This document shows positions 27,363 through 37,192 of a stretch of DNA of 37,983 nucleotides, piece after piece; the first letter of the stretch is position 1; each line of letters opens with the position of its first letter. Both the position numbers and the translations under genes were made by a program. The notes under the pieces were generated by a model that did not search any database, was not told the origin of the DNA, and was given only the letters and a program-made list of their open reading frames with translations. Source of the stretch: Bradyrhizobium sp. (GTDB lineage: Bacteria; Pseudomonadota; Alphaproteobacteria; Rhizobiales; Xanthobacteraceae); NCBI RefSeq assembly GCF_016462955.1, contig NZ_JAEMSD010000001.1:45190-83172 (forward strand), given 5' to 3'.

Positions 27363-28754
27363 CTAGCCGCGGCGGGCCAGCATCAGGAAGTCTCCGCGCC
27401 AACCTATGATCGCGGTTGCGATCGCGGCAATCACGATCTTGCCGGCGAGCCATGCCGCCGGTTCGGTCGGCGTCGCGCCGAGTGATCCGATCACGATTGC
27501 GGCCGCCAGCGCCTGCATGACCAAGGCCCAGCGCGGGAATGCCTGGAATCGCAGGGTTGGACCGAGTGCGGCCAGGATTGTCGCCAGCGTGGCGAGCGAG
27601 GCGCAGCCGACCGCCTGTCGCGGTGACAGGCCGGCCCACGCCGCGGCAAGCGCGACGGCCGAGACGATCGCGAGCTGGCCGGCCGCGACGGCCACGAGCC
27701 TGGTGGCGAGCTTCTCCAGGTGCGGTACGACCGCGACGGTCGCCTGGAGATGCGTATGCAGGAAGTAGAAGACGGCCACCGACGGCGCAGTCGCCAGGAA
27801 GCCGTCAAGGCTCTCGCGCGGCACCAGAATGCGTGCTGCGTCCGGAATGAAGCCGACCAGTCCGCCGAGCAGCACGAGGGTCGTGCAGATCATGAATTCG
27901 AACATACGCCGGGCCGATTGAACCGACTTCATGACGGTGCCGTGTTCGAAATCCTTGACCACATCGGGATAGCTCACGGTGTGGATCGCCGCATTGAGGA
28001 CCCAGAACGGCCGTTGCAGCAAGTCGAGCGCGATCGAGAATCCCGCACCTGCTCCGGTCGCGCCCAGCCGGCCGATGATGATGATCCGGAGCAGCACCGG
28101 CACCGACAGATGGATGACGGATGCGCCCGCAGCGAGCATGCCGTAGCGAGCGAAAGTCTTCCAGTCGGCGAGCATCGTCTGCAAGGAAGCGCGTTGCAGC
28201 GGCGTGCGGTAAGCAACGAGGCCGGCGGCGAGCCCCAGCATGTGTCCGGCCGCAATCCCGAGCAGCGCAGCTTCGGCCGTTGCCGAGACCGCTCCCCCCG
28301 CCGCGGCGCCGGTCAGAAGCGCGGTGGCACGTAGCGCGAGAAGGGAGGAGGCGACGCCCAGCCGGTCTGACAGGCGGACCGACAGGAAGTAAAGATCGGT
28401 CAAGCCTTGAAGCACGGCGATGCCGAGGCCCAGGATGATGATCCCGGCGGGAAGCGGACTGGCCAGAGCTGCGCAGCCGCCGACCACGACGAGCGCGCCC
28501 GCACTGGACAGGCCTGCGGCAAACAGCGACCACCTCAGCCGAGCTGCCTCGTTCTCCCCGGCCGCCGCCAGAAAGCGCAGTCCGGCGAGCTGTAGCCATT
28601 CGAACATCAGGACGCAGAGCAGCTGGCTCGAGGCCAGCGCCAGCGAAAAATTGGTGTAGGCGGCGGCGGGCAGCAGATGGCTGATCGCGAAGATCAGGAC
28701 GATCGCCGCGGCGCTCTGATAGACGTAGCCCGCCATCGCGAAGAGGCGTGTCAT
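27363..28754 (-). CDS. second polysaccharide flippase-like (MOP/PST) membrane protein
   Basis: ATG 28754 overlaps upstream GT stop (ATGA); MTRLFAMAGYVYQSAAAIVLIFAISHLLPAAAYTNFSLALASSQLLCV..., polytopic; inside ORF-track entry 27363-28886. Confidence 0.78.
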   Translation of the reverse strand: MTRLFAMAGYVYQSAAAIVLIFAISHLLPAAAYTNFSLALASSQLLCVLMFEWLQLAGLRFLAAAGENEAARLRWSLFAAGLSSAGALVVVGGCAALASPLPAGIIILGLGIAVLQGLTDLYFLSVRLSDRLGVASSLLALRATALLTGAAAGGAVSATAEAALLGIAAGHMLGLAAGLVAYRTPLQRASLQTMLADWKTFARYGMLAAGASVIHLSVPVLLRIIIIGRLGATGAGAGFSIALDLLQRPFWVLNAAIHTVSYPDVVKDFEHGTVMKSVQSARRMFEFMICTTLVLLGGLVGFIPDAARILVPRESLDGFLATAPSVAVFYFLHTHLQATVAVVPHLEKLATRLVAVAAGQLAIVSAVALAAAWAGLSPRQAVGCASLATLATILAALGPTLRFQAFPRWALVMQALAAAIVIGSLGATPTEPAAWLAGKIVIAAIATAIIGWRGDFLMLARRG

Positions 28755-30019
28755 CTCGGAATGAGGCGCTCCTTGCCGACGGTCCGGGGCGCTTCGGTCG
28801 TTGCTGCACGCACGCGGGACATTCGCTGCTCGCGCAACTGCTCGTACAGAGTCTTGTAGGATGACAGCACGTCGGCAAAGATCCATTTGTTGGTATCGGC
28901 GATCAGGCGCCGGCTGATCTCGTCGATCTTGTCGGGATCCGACGCGACTGCGAGCATGCTGTCGGCCAGCGATCGTGGATCGGCGTCGGTCAGCCAGCCG
29001 GTTACGCCATGCTCGATGACCTCGGGCATGCCGCCAAAGCGCGTTCCCAGCAGCGGCCTGCCGGCCGCCTTGGCGTCTGCGACGACGAGCGGACCAGGGT
29101 CGTGCCAGATCGACGGGGCAATCACCACGTCGACCTGCTTGTAGAAATCGTCCGGGACCACGAATCCCATGAACTCGATACGCGCATCCGGCGCGAGCGC
29201 CCTGAGGCGCCGTTGTTCCTCGTCGCTCACGCGACCGGCGATCAGCATCCGGATGCGATCCCGGGGCAGCATGGCAAGTGCCCGCATCAGATTGTCGATG
29301 CCCTTTTCCTCGGTGAGGCGGCCGATGAATCCGAACGTCACCTCCGTGGTGCAGATCGCACGAGGATAGGGTTCACGCGGCGGTTCGGTCGAGGCGTTGC
29401 GGATCACGGTACGGATCGGTGTCTCCGCGAATAGGCCCATGTCGGTGTGAATCGATAGCACGCGCTCGCTCACGCCGACCACGGCGCTGAGCCAATGGGT
29501 GGCCCGCTTGCGGTGAAAGGTCAGGATTCCGCAGCTCGTGCAGGTGTGCTCGCAAGACCGTCCCTTGTCGAAGCGGGAGCAGCGTGGACAGGTTAGATAA
29601 TAGTCGTGAAGCGTATGCAGCACCGGGACGCCGAGCTGGGCGGCGACGCGCCAGATCGCGGTGGTCAGGCCCGACAGATTGTTGGAGTGCAGGACGTCCG
29701 GCTTGAAGGCCCTGATCCGCTCCGCGATCATGGGCGCCTGCATCTGCCAGTCGTCGACGGCGTGCCAGATGCTGCGCAAGGCGGCGTTCTTCTGCTCCGT
29801 GAAGGGCCGGTAGATGTTCCGTACCGGCGCTGAATGGACGTCGATGCCGTTGCAGGTTTCTCGCTCCTGCCCAGGGGACGATGCGGCCCTGACCACCTCG
29901 ACCTCGTCTCCACGTTGCACCAGGCCTTCGGCGAAGCGTCTTGCGAAGACCTCTGCACCCCCAACGATCTTGGGTGCCAGAGGCGTCGGATAAAGCGTGG
30001 ACGTCAAAAGAACTTTCAT
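28751..30019 (-). CDS. glycosyltransferase family 4
   Basis: MKVLLTSTLYPTPLAPKIVGGAEVFARRFAEGL, DVLHSNNLSGLTTAIW, FGFIGRLTEEKGIDNLMRAL, IAPSIWHDPGPLVVADAKAAGRPLLGTRFGGMPEVIEHGVTGWL. Confidence 0.9.
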   Translation of the reverse strand: MKVLLTSTLYPTPLAPKIVGGAEVFARRFAEGLVQRGDEVEVVRAASSPGQERETCNGIDVHSAPVRNIYRPFTEQKNAALRSIWHAVDDWQMQAPMIAERIRAFKPDVLHSNNLSGLTTAIWRVAAQLGVPVLHTLHDYYLTCPRCSRFDKGRSCEHTCTSCGILTFHRKRATHWLSAVVGVSERVLSIHTDMGLFAETPIRTVIRNASTEPPREPYPRAICTTEVTFGFIGRLTEEKGIDNLMRALAMLPRDRIRMLIAGRVSDEEQRRLRALAPDARIEFMGFVVPDDFYKQVDVVIAPSIWHDPGPLVVADAKAAGRPLLGTRFGGMPEVIEHGVTGWLTDADPRSLADSMLAVASDPDKIDEISRRLIADTNKWIFADVLSSYKTLYEQLREQRMSRVRAATTEAPRTVGKERLIPR

Positions 30020-30049
30020 CGCGTAACCTCATGGCTTGCAAAATCGCGC

Positions 30050-31390
30050 CTAGCGCGCGGGACGTATCTCCAGGGTGGGAATGGCACCGTCATTGGCAGC
30101 AATAAGAACCGGTGTGCTCGATACCGGGATCCAGGCTCCGGACGCGGGCTTCGCGGCCGAATCGCACGGCATTGCAAAGGTTGCGCCTGGCGCATCGCCT
30201 TTGAGCCGGACTTCGTAGCGTCGCTCCGGAGCCTCGGCCCAGACTGCAACTCTGCCGCCTGCCGCCGTCGATGCATTGATCGACACGACGCCGCTGGCGA
30301 GTTCGTGCCGCTCGGCGCTCAGGCTGGAGCGAATGAAGGCCCAGGCGCCCTGGGCTGCGCAAGCGACGGGCTTCGGCGAATTGTCGAAGCGATAGAGACC
30401 GAAATTGTGCTCCAAATCCGATGGATCCTTGCCGCTGTCTTTCAGCTCGTAGAGCCACATTCCCTTGAGCCAGCGCGTCGCCGTCGACGCCCACAGGATC
30501 AGCTGCGCGGTATTGTCGGCCTGGGCCTGCTCGCTGACGCCGCATTTGTTGGCGGTGGCCGTGGTCCACCCGGTCTCGGTGACATAGATCGGGAAGTCGG
30601 GGTTTCCGCTCGCCCGGCCCACGAGGCGACGGAAAGCGGTCAGCCGGTCGATGATCTCGGCCGAGGTGCGTTTGCTCGGGCCCATGCAGAAATTGTAGAG
30701 ATGGATCGAGGCGCCGTCGGCATATTGCAGGATGCCGGTCCGCAGCATCTTCTCCGTCCATGTCCAGCCCGGATCGTCGCCGAGCGCGCCCACCAGGAAT
30801 GGCGCATTCGGCGCAACCCGCTTGACCACCGGTCGGACGGCTTGCGCCAGCGCGAGATAGTTCTCGGGCGAGAAGGCGGCATCTTTCTTCGCAGCCAGAT
30901 TCCACTCGTTCCAGAGTTCGAACAGCGGATGCTGCGCCACGACGGACTGCGCCGCCGCCGCCGCATAGTCGGCGAACCGCTGGCGCGCTTCGTCGCTGGT
31001 CGGCGGGGAGGAATTCGGCACCAGATGGTGGCCGAAGGCGAGGATCAGGAGCGGGCGCGCCACGCCCGACTTGACCTGCGCTTCGAGCCTGCCGAGCCGG
31101 GGCGTGAAGCCCATTCGGCGCTCACCCGTCTCAAAATCCGACCAGGGAAAATCGTCGCGAAAGGCATTGAAGCCGAGTTGCTTGATCTGGCCGACGTTCT
31201 CCGCAGGCACGTAGCCGCGCGCGCTCACCGGGCCGCCCAACCCTTGATGGGTGCCGACCCCGAGCAGGAATCGGGCATCGAGCGGTTGCGCCTGTTGTGC
31301 GCAGACCGAGGCCGGCAGGAGAAAGGATGCGATGAGGCTCGCGATGCGGACGGCGTCGCGAATCGAGGAGCGGGGGTGGGGCGGAGCCAT
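30050..31390 (-). CDS. Sec-exported glycoside hydrolase (clan GH-A-like)
   Basis: Signal peptide IASLIASFLLPASVCAQ; LFELWNEWNLA acid/base-type motif and IYVTETGWTT nucleophile-type motif; similar to the giant's N-terminus. Confidence 0.8.
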   Translation of the reverse strand: MAPPHPRSSIRDAVRIASLIASFLLPASVCAQQAQPLDARFLLGVGTHQGLGGPVSARGYVPAENVGQIKQLGFNAFRDDFPWSDFETGERRMGFTPRLGRLEAQVKSGVARPLLILAFGHHLVPNSSPPTSDEARQRFADYAAAAAQSVVAQHPLFELWNEWNLAAKKDAAFSPENYLALAQAVRPVVKRVAPNAPFLVGALGDDPGWTWTEKMLRTGILQYADGASIHLYNFCMGPSKRTSAEIIDRLTAFRRLVGRASGNPDFPIYVTETGWTTATANKCGVSEQAQADNTAQLILWASTATRWLKGMWLYELKDSGKDPSDLEHNFGLYRFDNSPKPVACAAQGAWAFIRSSLSAERHELASGVVSINASTAAGGRVAVWAEAPERRYEVRLKGDAPGATFAMPCDSAAKPASGAWIPVSSTPVLIAANDGAIPTLEIRPAR

Positions 31391-32529
31391 CAGAAGTTCT
31401 TGGAGAGATCCGATTGCAATCCCGCCTTCGCCTCGACCGGCGTCCGGTCGTCCTGGAGAAGATCGGCATAGACCTGCTGCAATTGTCCATGCGTCTTCTG
31501 AACGTCATACAGCTGCTTGAAGCGGTCGTAGCCTCGCTGTCCGAGCACCTTCAGATCTAGATCGAGAGCGCGCCGGAAGCCGTCGACGAGCGGCTGGACC
31601 TCGACGGGCTCGCAAAGTACGCCCGTTACGCCATCGACGACGATCTCGGGCAACGCGCCGCTCCGGAACGCCAGGATCGGCTTGGCTGCGCGCATGGCTT
31701 CCAGGGCAACGAGGCCAAAAGCCTCCCAGCGTGACGGAATCACGACGAGGTCTGCGGCCTCGAGCTGGGTCTCGATGGCCGGGCGGTCGAGCCAGCCCAG
31801 CAGCGCCACGTTGGAAGGGACCGTCGGGCCTTCGTACTTGTTGACGACCGAGGCCCCGATCATGCGGACGTCCAGCACGTCCTCGAGCGAGCGGGCCGCT
31901 TCGATCAGCAGGTCAAAGCCCTTCTGCCGGTCCAGGCGTCCGATGAACAGGACCTTGACCTTTTTGGACGTCCACTCCGCCGCGACGGGCTGCGGGTTGC
32001 GGCTCTTCGAGATGCCATTGTGGACGATGGTGAGGCGATCGGCACGAATCCCCGCGCGGATCGCTTCGTTATACTCGTCACCCGAAATGCAGATGATCCG
32101 GTCCGACGTCCGCGCGAGAAGATTCTCCGCAGCCTTCGTCACCAGATGGCTGAGGCGACCGGTCTCGCGTGAAAATGCCCAGCCGTGTGGGCAGTAGACC
32201 ACGTGCGGGCCGCCCGAGCGGGCCGCCAGTGCAGGACGGAGCACCAGTCCCGCAAAGGAGGAATGCAGATGCACCACGTCCGGCCGGAAGGCGTCGAGGG
32301 CTTGCATGCTTGCGCGCAGCATCTGGAATAACCCGGAGACGCTGCGGCCGGACCGCTCGAATGTCGTAATCTGATTGTCCGCGACCGCGCCGAGATCGCG
32401 GCGATGATCCGAAGGCACGACATAGTGCAAATTGTCGGCGCCGAAGCTTGCCTGCTGCTGTGGATGCAGCTCATTCAGGTAACTGGCGATCCCGCCGCGG
32501 ATCGTCTCGGCGATGTGCAGCACTTTCAT
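31390..32529 (-). CDS. glycosyltransferase family 4
   Basis: ATG 32529: MKVLHIAETIRGGIASYLNELHPQQQ; VLFIGRLDRQKGFDLLIEAARSL, VVIPSRWEAFGLVALEAMRAAKPILAF; stop overlaps next start (TGATG at 31388-31392). Confidence 0.88.
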   Translation of the reverse strand: MKVLHIAETIRGGIASYLNELHPQQQASFGADNLHYVVPSDHRRDLGAVADNQITTFERSGRSVSGLFQMLRASMQALDAFRPDVVHLHSSFAGLVLRPALAARSGGPHVVYCPHGWAFSRETGRLSHLVTKAAENLLARTSDRIICISGDEYNEAIRAGIRADRLTIVHNGISKSRNPQPVAAEWTSKKVKVLFIGRLDRQKGFDLLIEAARSLEDVLDVRMIGASVVNKYEGPTVPSNVALLGWLDRPAIETQLEAADLVVIPSRWEAFGLVALEAMRAAKPILAFRSGALPEIVVDGVTGVLCEPVEVQPLVDGFRRALDLDLKVLGQRGYDRFKQLYDVQKTHGQLQQVYADLLQDDRTPVEAKAGLQSDLSKNF

Positions 32530-32775
32530 CGTTTGCCTCGCAGGCGCGTTGGAGAGCCGGACATCGTGTAGCCTCGTTCTGTGTTCGCTAGTGCGAACCA
32601 CAGTTCCTCCAATACATAGCGACATTGGGGCAGCGATATGGTGATGTTGCGCCAAGCTGTGCGTGCTTGCGATGATCTCAAGAAGAAGCGCTCCAACGGA
32701 ACCAGCCGCGGAGCCGCCAGTTGCAAAGTGTTTGTGCAAAAACCGTTGCGCGCGATAGGCGAACTGCGCCGAATT

Positions 32776-33879
32776 TCAAGCAGCGCTGGCGATATTCACT
32801 GGCGCTGCAAGACGATCGAGCAGTGCCTGCGCTGATTTCGTCCACGAATAAAATGCTACGCGGTCTTGCTGCCGCATGCGCTCCTGGTCCGAGATCGGGC
32901 CGATTGCCAGTCTTTCGAGCATGAGCTGCTTCAAAGCGTCGGCATCGCTGGCGCGAAAATACGCAGCAGCGTCGCCACAAGTCTCCACGACGGCGTCAGC
33001 TGTCGAGGCGATGACGGGACAGCCGAACAGCATGGCCTCCAGCGGCGGCACGCCGAATCCTTCATAGAGCGAGGGAAACACGAATGCCGAGGCGTGCGCA
33101 TACAATGCTGCGATCTCGCTGTCGGTCAGGCGGCCGGCAAGCACCAGGCCGGCAGACGCTTCGCCCGAATTGTCCTGAAACACCTTGCTGTTATCGCCTC
33201 CGACGATCACCAGTGGAACGTCGGGCCGGTCGAGCAGCTGGGTGGCGCGGATTGCGACGGACAGATTCTTGTTCTTGGTTCTGGAGCCAACGAACAGGAA
33301 AAACTTCCGCGGCCGAACGCCAAGCCGGGCAAGTATGCCGGGATCGGGTTTGGTGGCGGCAAAGTGTTCGGCGCTGTTGGGGAAGACCGCAATGCTCGAT
33401 GCCGCCAGATTCAGCACTTCGGCAAGCTCGCTGCGGGAAAATGCCGATACCGTCGCGATGCTGGCGTGTCGGGCGAGCAGCCGTCCCATCGTGCGATGAA
33501 CGGCCAGATAGCGCCAGTTGAAGAAATCGGGCCTGCGAAAGACTTGGGCGTCGTGAATGACGACGATGTGGTCGCGATGGAAGATCGGACCGGAGTTTGC
33601 CAGGCTGATCAAGCGGCCACCGGCAGCGGCGCGCGCGAGCTCGACCTGATCCCACGCGTGCCCATGCAACCGGCCGACCGCGCGAATCTTGATCCGATCG
33701 AGCTCGAGTCTCTCGCTTGCATCCGAGGGCGTCAGCAACTGCCAATCTGCATGGCGCAGCGAGGCCGGGGTCTGCTCCGAGGCCAGCAACACGTCGATCG
33801 CCTTGACCATTTCAGCGGCATAACGCTGAACGCCCGTGAGCTTTTGCGACAGAAAGCGGCCGTTGATGAAGATCTTCAA
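32776..33879 (-). CDS. glycosyltransferase family 4
   Basis: Probable TTG start 33879: (M)KIFINGRFLSQKLTGVQRYAAEMV; FLFVGSRTKNKNLSVAIRATQLL, AFVFPSLYEGFGVPPLEAMLFGCPVIAS; ORF-track start 34254 looks too long. Confidence 0.88.
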   Translation of the reverse strand: MKIFINGRFLSQKLTGVQRYAAEMVKAIDVLLASEQTPASLRHADWQLLTPSDASERLELDRIKIRAVGRLHGHAWDQVELARAAAGGRLISLANSGPIFHRDHIVVIHDAQVFRRPDFFNWRYLAVHRTMGRLLARHASIATVSAFSRSELAEVLNLAASSIAVFPNSAEHFAATKPDPGILARLGVRPRKFFLFVGSRTKNKNLSVAIRATQLLDRPDVPLVIVGGDNSKVFQDNSGEASAGLVLAGRLTDSEIAALYAHASAFVFPSLYEGFGVPPLEAMLFGCPVIASTADAVVETCGDAAAYFRASDADALKQLMLERLAIGPISDQERMRQQDRVAFYSWTKSAQALLDRLAAPVNIASAA

Positions 33880-34057
33880 TTCGCTACCACGATGGCTGTT
33901 GGGAGTCCCTGCCGGATTCGCGGGAGCTCGGTGTAGGAACGGCAAGTGAGCAATCGTAAGGTACGGAAATATGACGCAGCCCGGCATGGCTCCGTGGCGC
34001 CGCCTGCATGGCCCGCCTCGCCTTGCTGTGTGCGGGCCTGCGGTGTAGAGGTCGGCC

Positions 34058-34945
34058 ATGACCGACGACACCCACGCTCTCCGCAGCGGCTCCCTCACGG
34101 CAACCGTCAAGGCGCACGGCGCCGAGCTGTGCTCGTTGAAGGACGGCGGCGTCGAATTCCTTTGGCAGGCGGGACCGCAATGGCCGCGACACGCACCGCT
34201 GCTGTTTCCGATCGTCGGTCGCCTTGCCAATGACGAATTGCGGCACCGGGGCAAGACCTATCGGATGACCCAGCACGGCTTTGCGCGCGACAGCCGCTTT
34301 GCGTGGGCAGAACGCGGCGAGAGCCGCTGCACCCTGGTGCTCGATGACAATGAGACGACACGCGAGCTCTATCCGTTCCCGTTTCGCCTCACGGCCGCCT
34401 ATGCGCTCGACGAATCAGGTCTCGACCTGACGTTCACGATCGCCAACACCGGCAAGGAGACTTTGCCGGCCTCGATCGGCGGCCATCCCGCCTTCAACTG
34501 GCCGCTGCAGCCCGGCGCGGCAAAGCAGGACTATGCGCTGACTTTCGAGCGCGCGGAGCCGTCTCCGGTCCGTCGTCTCGATGCCGGGCTGCTGCGGCCG
34601 GCGGCAGAACCAAGTCCGGTCGAAGGCGACGCGCTTGCCTTGACCGAATCCCTGTTCGTCGATGACGCCATCATCTTCGACCGCATCGAAAGCCGTTCGG
34701 TCCGCTATGCCCGCGGGCACGGCGCATCGACCGGGCCGTGGCTGAAGATGTCATGGCGCGGATTTCGCGAGCTCGGCGTCTGGTCGAAACCGTCGGGCGC
34801 ACCGTTTCTCTGCATCGAGCCCTGGCGCGGCCACGCCAGTCCCGCCGGCTTCCAGGGCGAGTTCACCGACAAGCCGGGCCTGATGCACATCGCTGCCGGC
34901 GCGGAAGAGCAATTGTCGTTCCGCATCGAGGTCGGTTCGTCCTGA
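34058..34945 (+). CDS. aldose 1-epimerase family protein (LacX-like)
   Basis: VKAHGAELCSLKDGGVEFLWQAGPQWPRHAPLLFPIVGRL, MTQHGFARDSRFAW, IGGHPAFNWPL. Confidence 0.88.
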   Translation: MTDDTHALRSGSLTATVKAHGAELCSLKDGGVEFLWQAGPQWPRHAPLLFPIVGRLANDELRHRGKTYRMTQHGFARDSRFAWAERGESRCTLVLDDNETTRELYPFPFRLTAAYALDESGLDLTFTIANTGKETLPASIGGHPAFNWPLQPGAAKQDYALTFERAEPSPVRRLDAGLLRPAAEPSPVEGDALALTESLFVDDAIIFDRIESRSVRYARGHGASTGPWLKMSWRGFRELGVWSKPSGAPFLCIEPWRGHASPAGFQGEFTDKPGLMHIAAGAEEQLSFRIEVGSS

Positions 34946-35247
34946 TTTCAGGCGGCCAGTCCAAGACCTCGATGGGTGTGAGCCGGTGACGGGCGCCACC
35001 CGCGCAGAAGAAGCTTCCGAAGCTGGCTTCCGCTCGTCCGTCCGTCCGCGCATCCATAGCAAGCCAGGTCATCAGAACGACCAGACCTGTGAGAGGCCTT
35101 CAAGTCCGGACTCGAAAGCCCCGATCCCCCGACCTTTGCATGATCCCAGGAACGCCCTCCCCCTCGCGCGTGTTGTGCCCTTGGCGGGGGCCGAGCCGAT
35201 GCTATGGTGCTCTGCTATCTCTGTTGCGACAGAACGAGGATATTCCA

Positions 35248-36894
35248 GTGGCTGATGTTCATCCCGCGGCGGGCAAGCAGGCTGCGCCGGACGCGCTCAC
35301 CAACATTCCGCGGCTGGTCACGGCCTATTTCGCCGGCAAGCCCGATGCATCGGATCCAGCGCAGCGCGTGGCCTTCGGCACGTCGGGCCATCGCGGCACC
35401 TCGTTCAAGAACACCTTCAACGAAGGCCACATCCTCGCAACCACGCAGGCGATCTGCGACTACAGACAGGAAAAGGGCCTGACCGGCCCGCTCTTCATCG
35501 GCATCGACACCCACGCCCTGGCCGAGCCGGCACTGGTCAGCGCCGTCGAGGTGTTCGCCGCCAACGGTGTCGAGGTCATGATCGACAAGGACGGCGGCTA
35601 CACGCCGACGCCCGTCATCTCGCACGCCATCCTCACCTACAACAAGGGCCGGACATCTGGCCTCGCCGATGGCGTCGTCATCACGCCCTCGCACAATCCC
35701 CCCGAGGACGGCGGCTACAAATACAATCCGCCGCATGGCGGCCCGGCCGATACCGACGTCACCGGGATCGTCGAGAAGCGCGCCAATGCCTATCTCGCGG
35801 CTGGCCTCGAGGACGTGAAGCGGATCGACTATGCCAGGGCGCGCAAGGGCGCGAACGTGCACCCTTACGACTTCGTCACGCCCTACGTTGCCGACCTCGG
35901 CAACGTCGTCGATCTCGATCTCGTCAGATCCGCCGGCGTCAACATCGGCATCGATCCGCTCGGCGGCGCCGCTGTGCATTACTGGCATCCGATCATCGAG
36001 CGCTATGGCCTGAAGGCGACAGTGGTGAACGAGGCGATCGACCCCACCTTCCGCTTCATGACGGTGGACTGGGACGGCAAGATCCGGATGGACTGCTCCT
36101 CGCCCTATGCGATGGCGAGCCTGATCGCGATGCACGACCGTTTCGACGTCGCCTTTGCCAACGATACCGATGCCGATCGCCACGGCATCGTGACGCGCAC
36201 CGGCGGCCTGATGAACCCGAACCATTATCTGGCGACCGCGATCTCCTATCTGTTCGCGCACCGCCCGAACTGGAACAAGGACGCCGCAATCGGCAAGACC
36301 GTGGTGTCGAGCTCGATCATCGACCGCGTCGCCAAAAAGCTCGGCCGCAAGCTGGTCGAGACGCCGGTCGGCTTCAAATGGTTCGTCGACGGGCTCCTCA
36401 CCGGCGGCTTCGGCTTCGGCGGCGAGGAGAGTGCAGGGGCCTCGTTCCTGCGCCGCGACGGCACGGTGTGGACCACCGACAAGGACGGGATCATCCTCGG
36501 CCTGCTCGCGGCCGAGATCATGGCCAAGACCGGCCGCGACCCCAGCCAGCTCTTCGGCGAGCTCACCGCCGAGTTCGGCATGCCCCATTACGCGCGCATC
36601 GACGTCGCCGCGACCGGGCCGCAGAAGAACATCCTGAAGTCGGTCACACCCGAGCAGCTCGGCCTCAAGGAGCTCGCCGGCGATCCGGTTAGCGCAACGC
36701 TGAGCAAGGCCCCCGGCAACGGCCAGCCCTTCGGCGGCATCAAGGTCGAGACCGATTTCGGCTGGTTCGCCGCAAGGCCGTCCGGCACCGAAGACGTCTA
36801 CAAGATCTACGCCGAAAGCTTCCGCAGCCCCGAGCATCTGAAGAAGATTCAGGAAGAAGCGCAGGCGGGGCTGGCGAAGGTGTTCGCGGCCTAG
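35248..36894 (+). CDS. pgm: phosphoglucomutase (alpha-D-glucose phosphate-specific)
   Basis: GTG 35248 with upstream gagga; [82 protein letters not shown]. Confidence 0.95.
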   Translation: MADVHPAAGKQAAPDALTNIPRLVTAYFAGKPDASDPAQRVAFGTSGHRGTSFKNTFNEGHILATTQAICDYRQEKGLTGPLFIGIDTHALAEPALVSAVEVFAANGVEVMIDKDGGYTPTPVISHAILTYNKGRTSGLADGVVITPSHNPPEDGGYKYNPPHGGPADTDVTGIVEKRANAYLAAGLEDVKRIDYARARKGANVHPYDFVTPYVADLGNVVDLDLVRSAGVNIGIDPLGGAAVHYWHPIIERYGLKATVVNEAIDPTFRFMTVDWDGKIRMDCSSPYAMASLIAMHDRFDVAFANDTDADRHGIVTRTGGLMNPNHYLATAISYLFAHRPNWNKDAAIGKTVVSSSIIDRVAKKLGRKLVETPVGFKWFVDGLLTGGFGFGGEESAGASFLRRDGTVWTTDKDGIILGLLAAEIMAKTGRDPSQLFGELTAEFGMPHYARIDVAATGPQKNILKSVTPEQLGLKELAGDPVSATLSKAPGNGQPFGGIKVETDFGWFAARPSGTEDVYKIYAESFRSPEHLKKIQEEAQAGLAKVFAA

Positions 36895-36966
36895 CTGCAG
36901 GGCGCAAGCCTCTCCTGCCGTCCCCTGGATGTTAGCCCCATCCTCCGCTCGGGCCGCAGTCACCGC

Positions 36967-37074
36967 TGTCATTCCCCGCGAAGGCGGGGAATCCAGTACT
37001 CCGCGGCGATCATGCGTTCAGACAATTTCCGCTTCGGAGTACCGGATCGTCCGCCTTCGCGGGCGACAGAGGCG
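36967..37074. repeat. REP-like composite palindromic element
   Basis: gctgtcattCCCCGCgaaGGCGGGGaatccagtactc ... gagtaccggatcgtcCGCCTTCGCGGGCGacaga; outer halves are imperfect reverse complements. Confidence 0.65.
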
Positions 37075-37080
37075 TCTTTT

Positions 37081-37174
37081 TGTATACATGAAGTCAGAAT
37101 TAGGTATTATGTTACGCTATTTTGCTCTTGAACGTTTCCGTGCCTCAATTATTGTATACATAACGCATACATAA
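37081..37174 (+). promoter_or_regulatory. candidate operator/promoter region for vanA-like gene
   Basis: Two TGTATACA palindromes (37081-37088, 37153-37160) and direct repeat ATACATAA at 37156 and 37167 (11-bp spacing), just upstream of ATG 37193. Confidence 0.5.
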
Positions 37175-37192
37175 GCCGTGGGAGCGAGACCA

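Noticed and set aside
29834-31471. 545-aa plus-strand ORF
   Set aside because: Antisense to the glycoside hydrolase and GT genes; no recognisable domain.
32579-32603. Imperfect inverted repeat CTGTGTTCGCTAGTGCGAACCACAG between two GT genes
   Set aside because: One-nt bulge and unclear relation to a start or stop; too weak to assign a function.
35215-36972. 585-aa minus-strand ORF
   Set aside because: Antisense to pgm, whose motifs are unambiguous.
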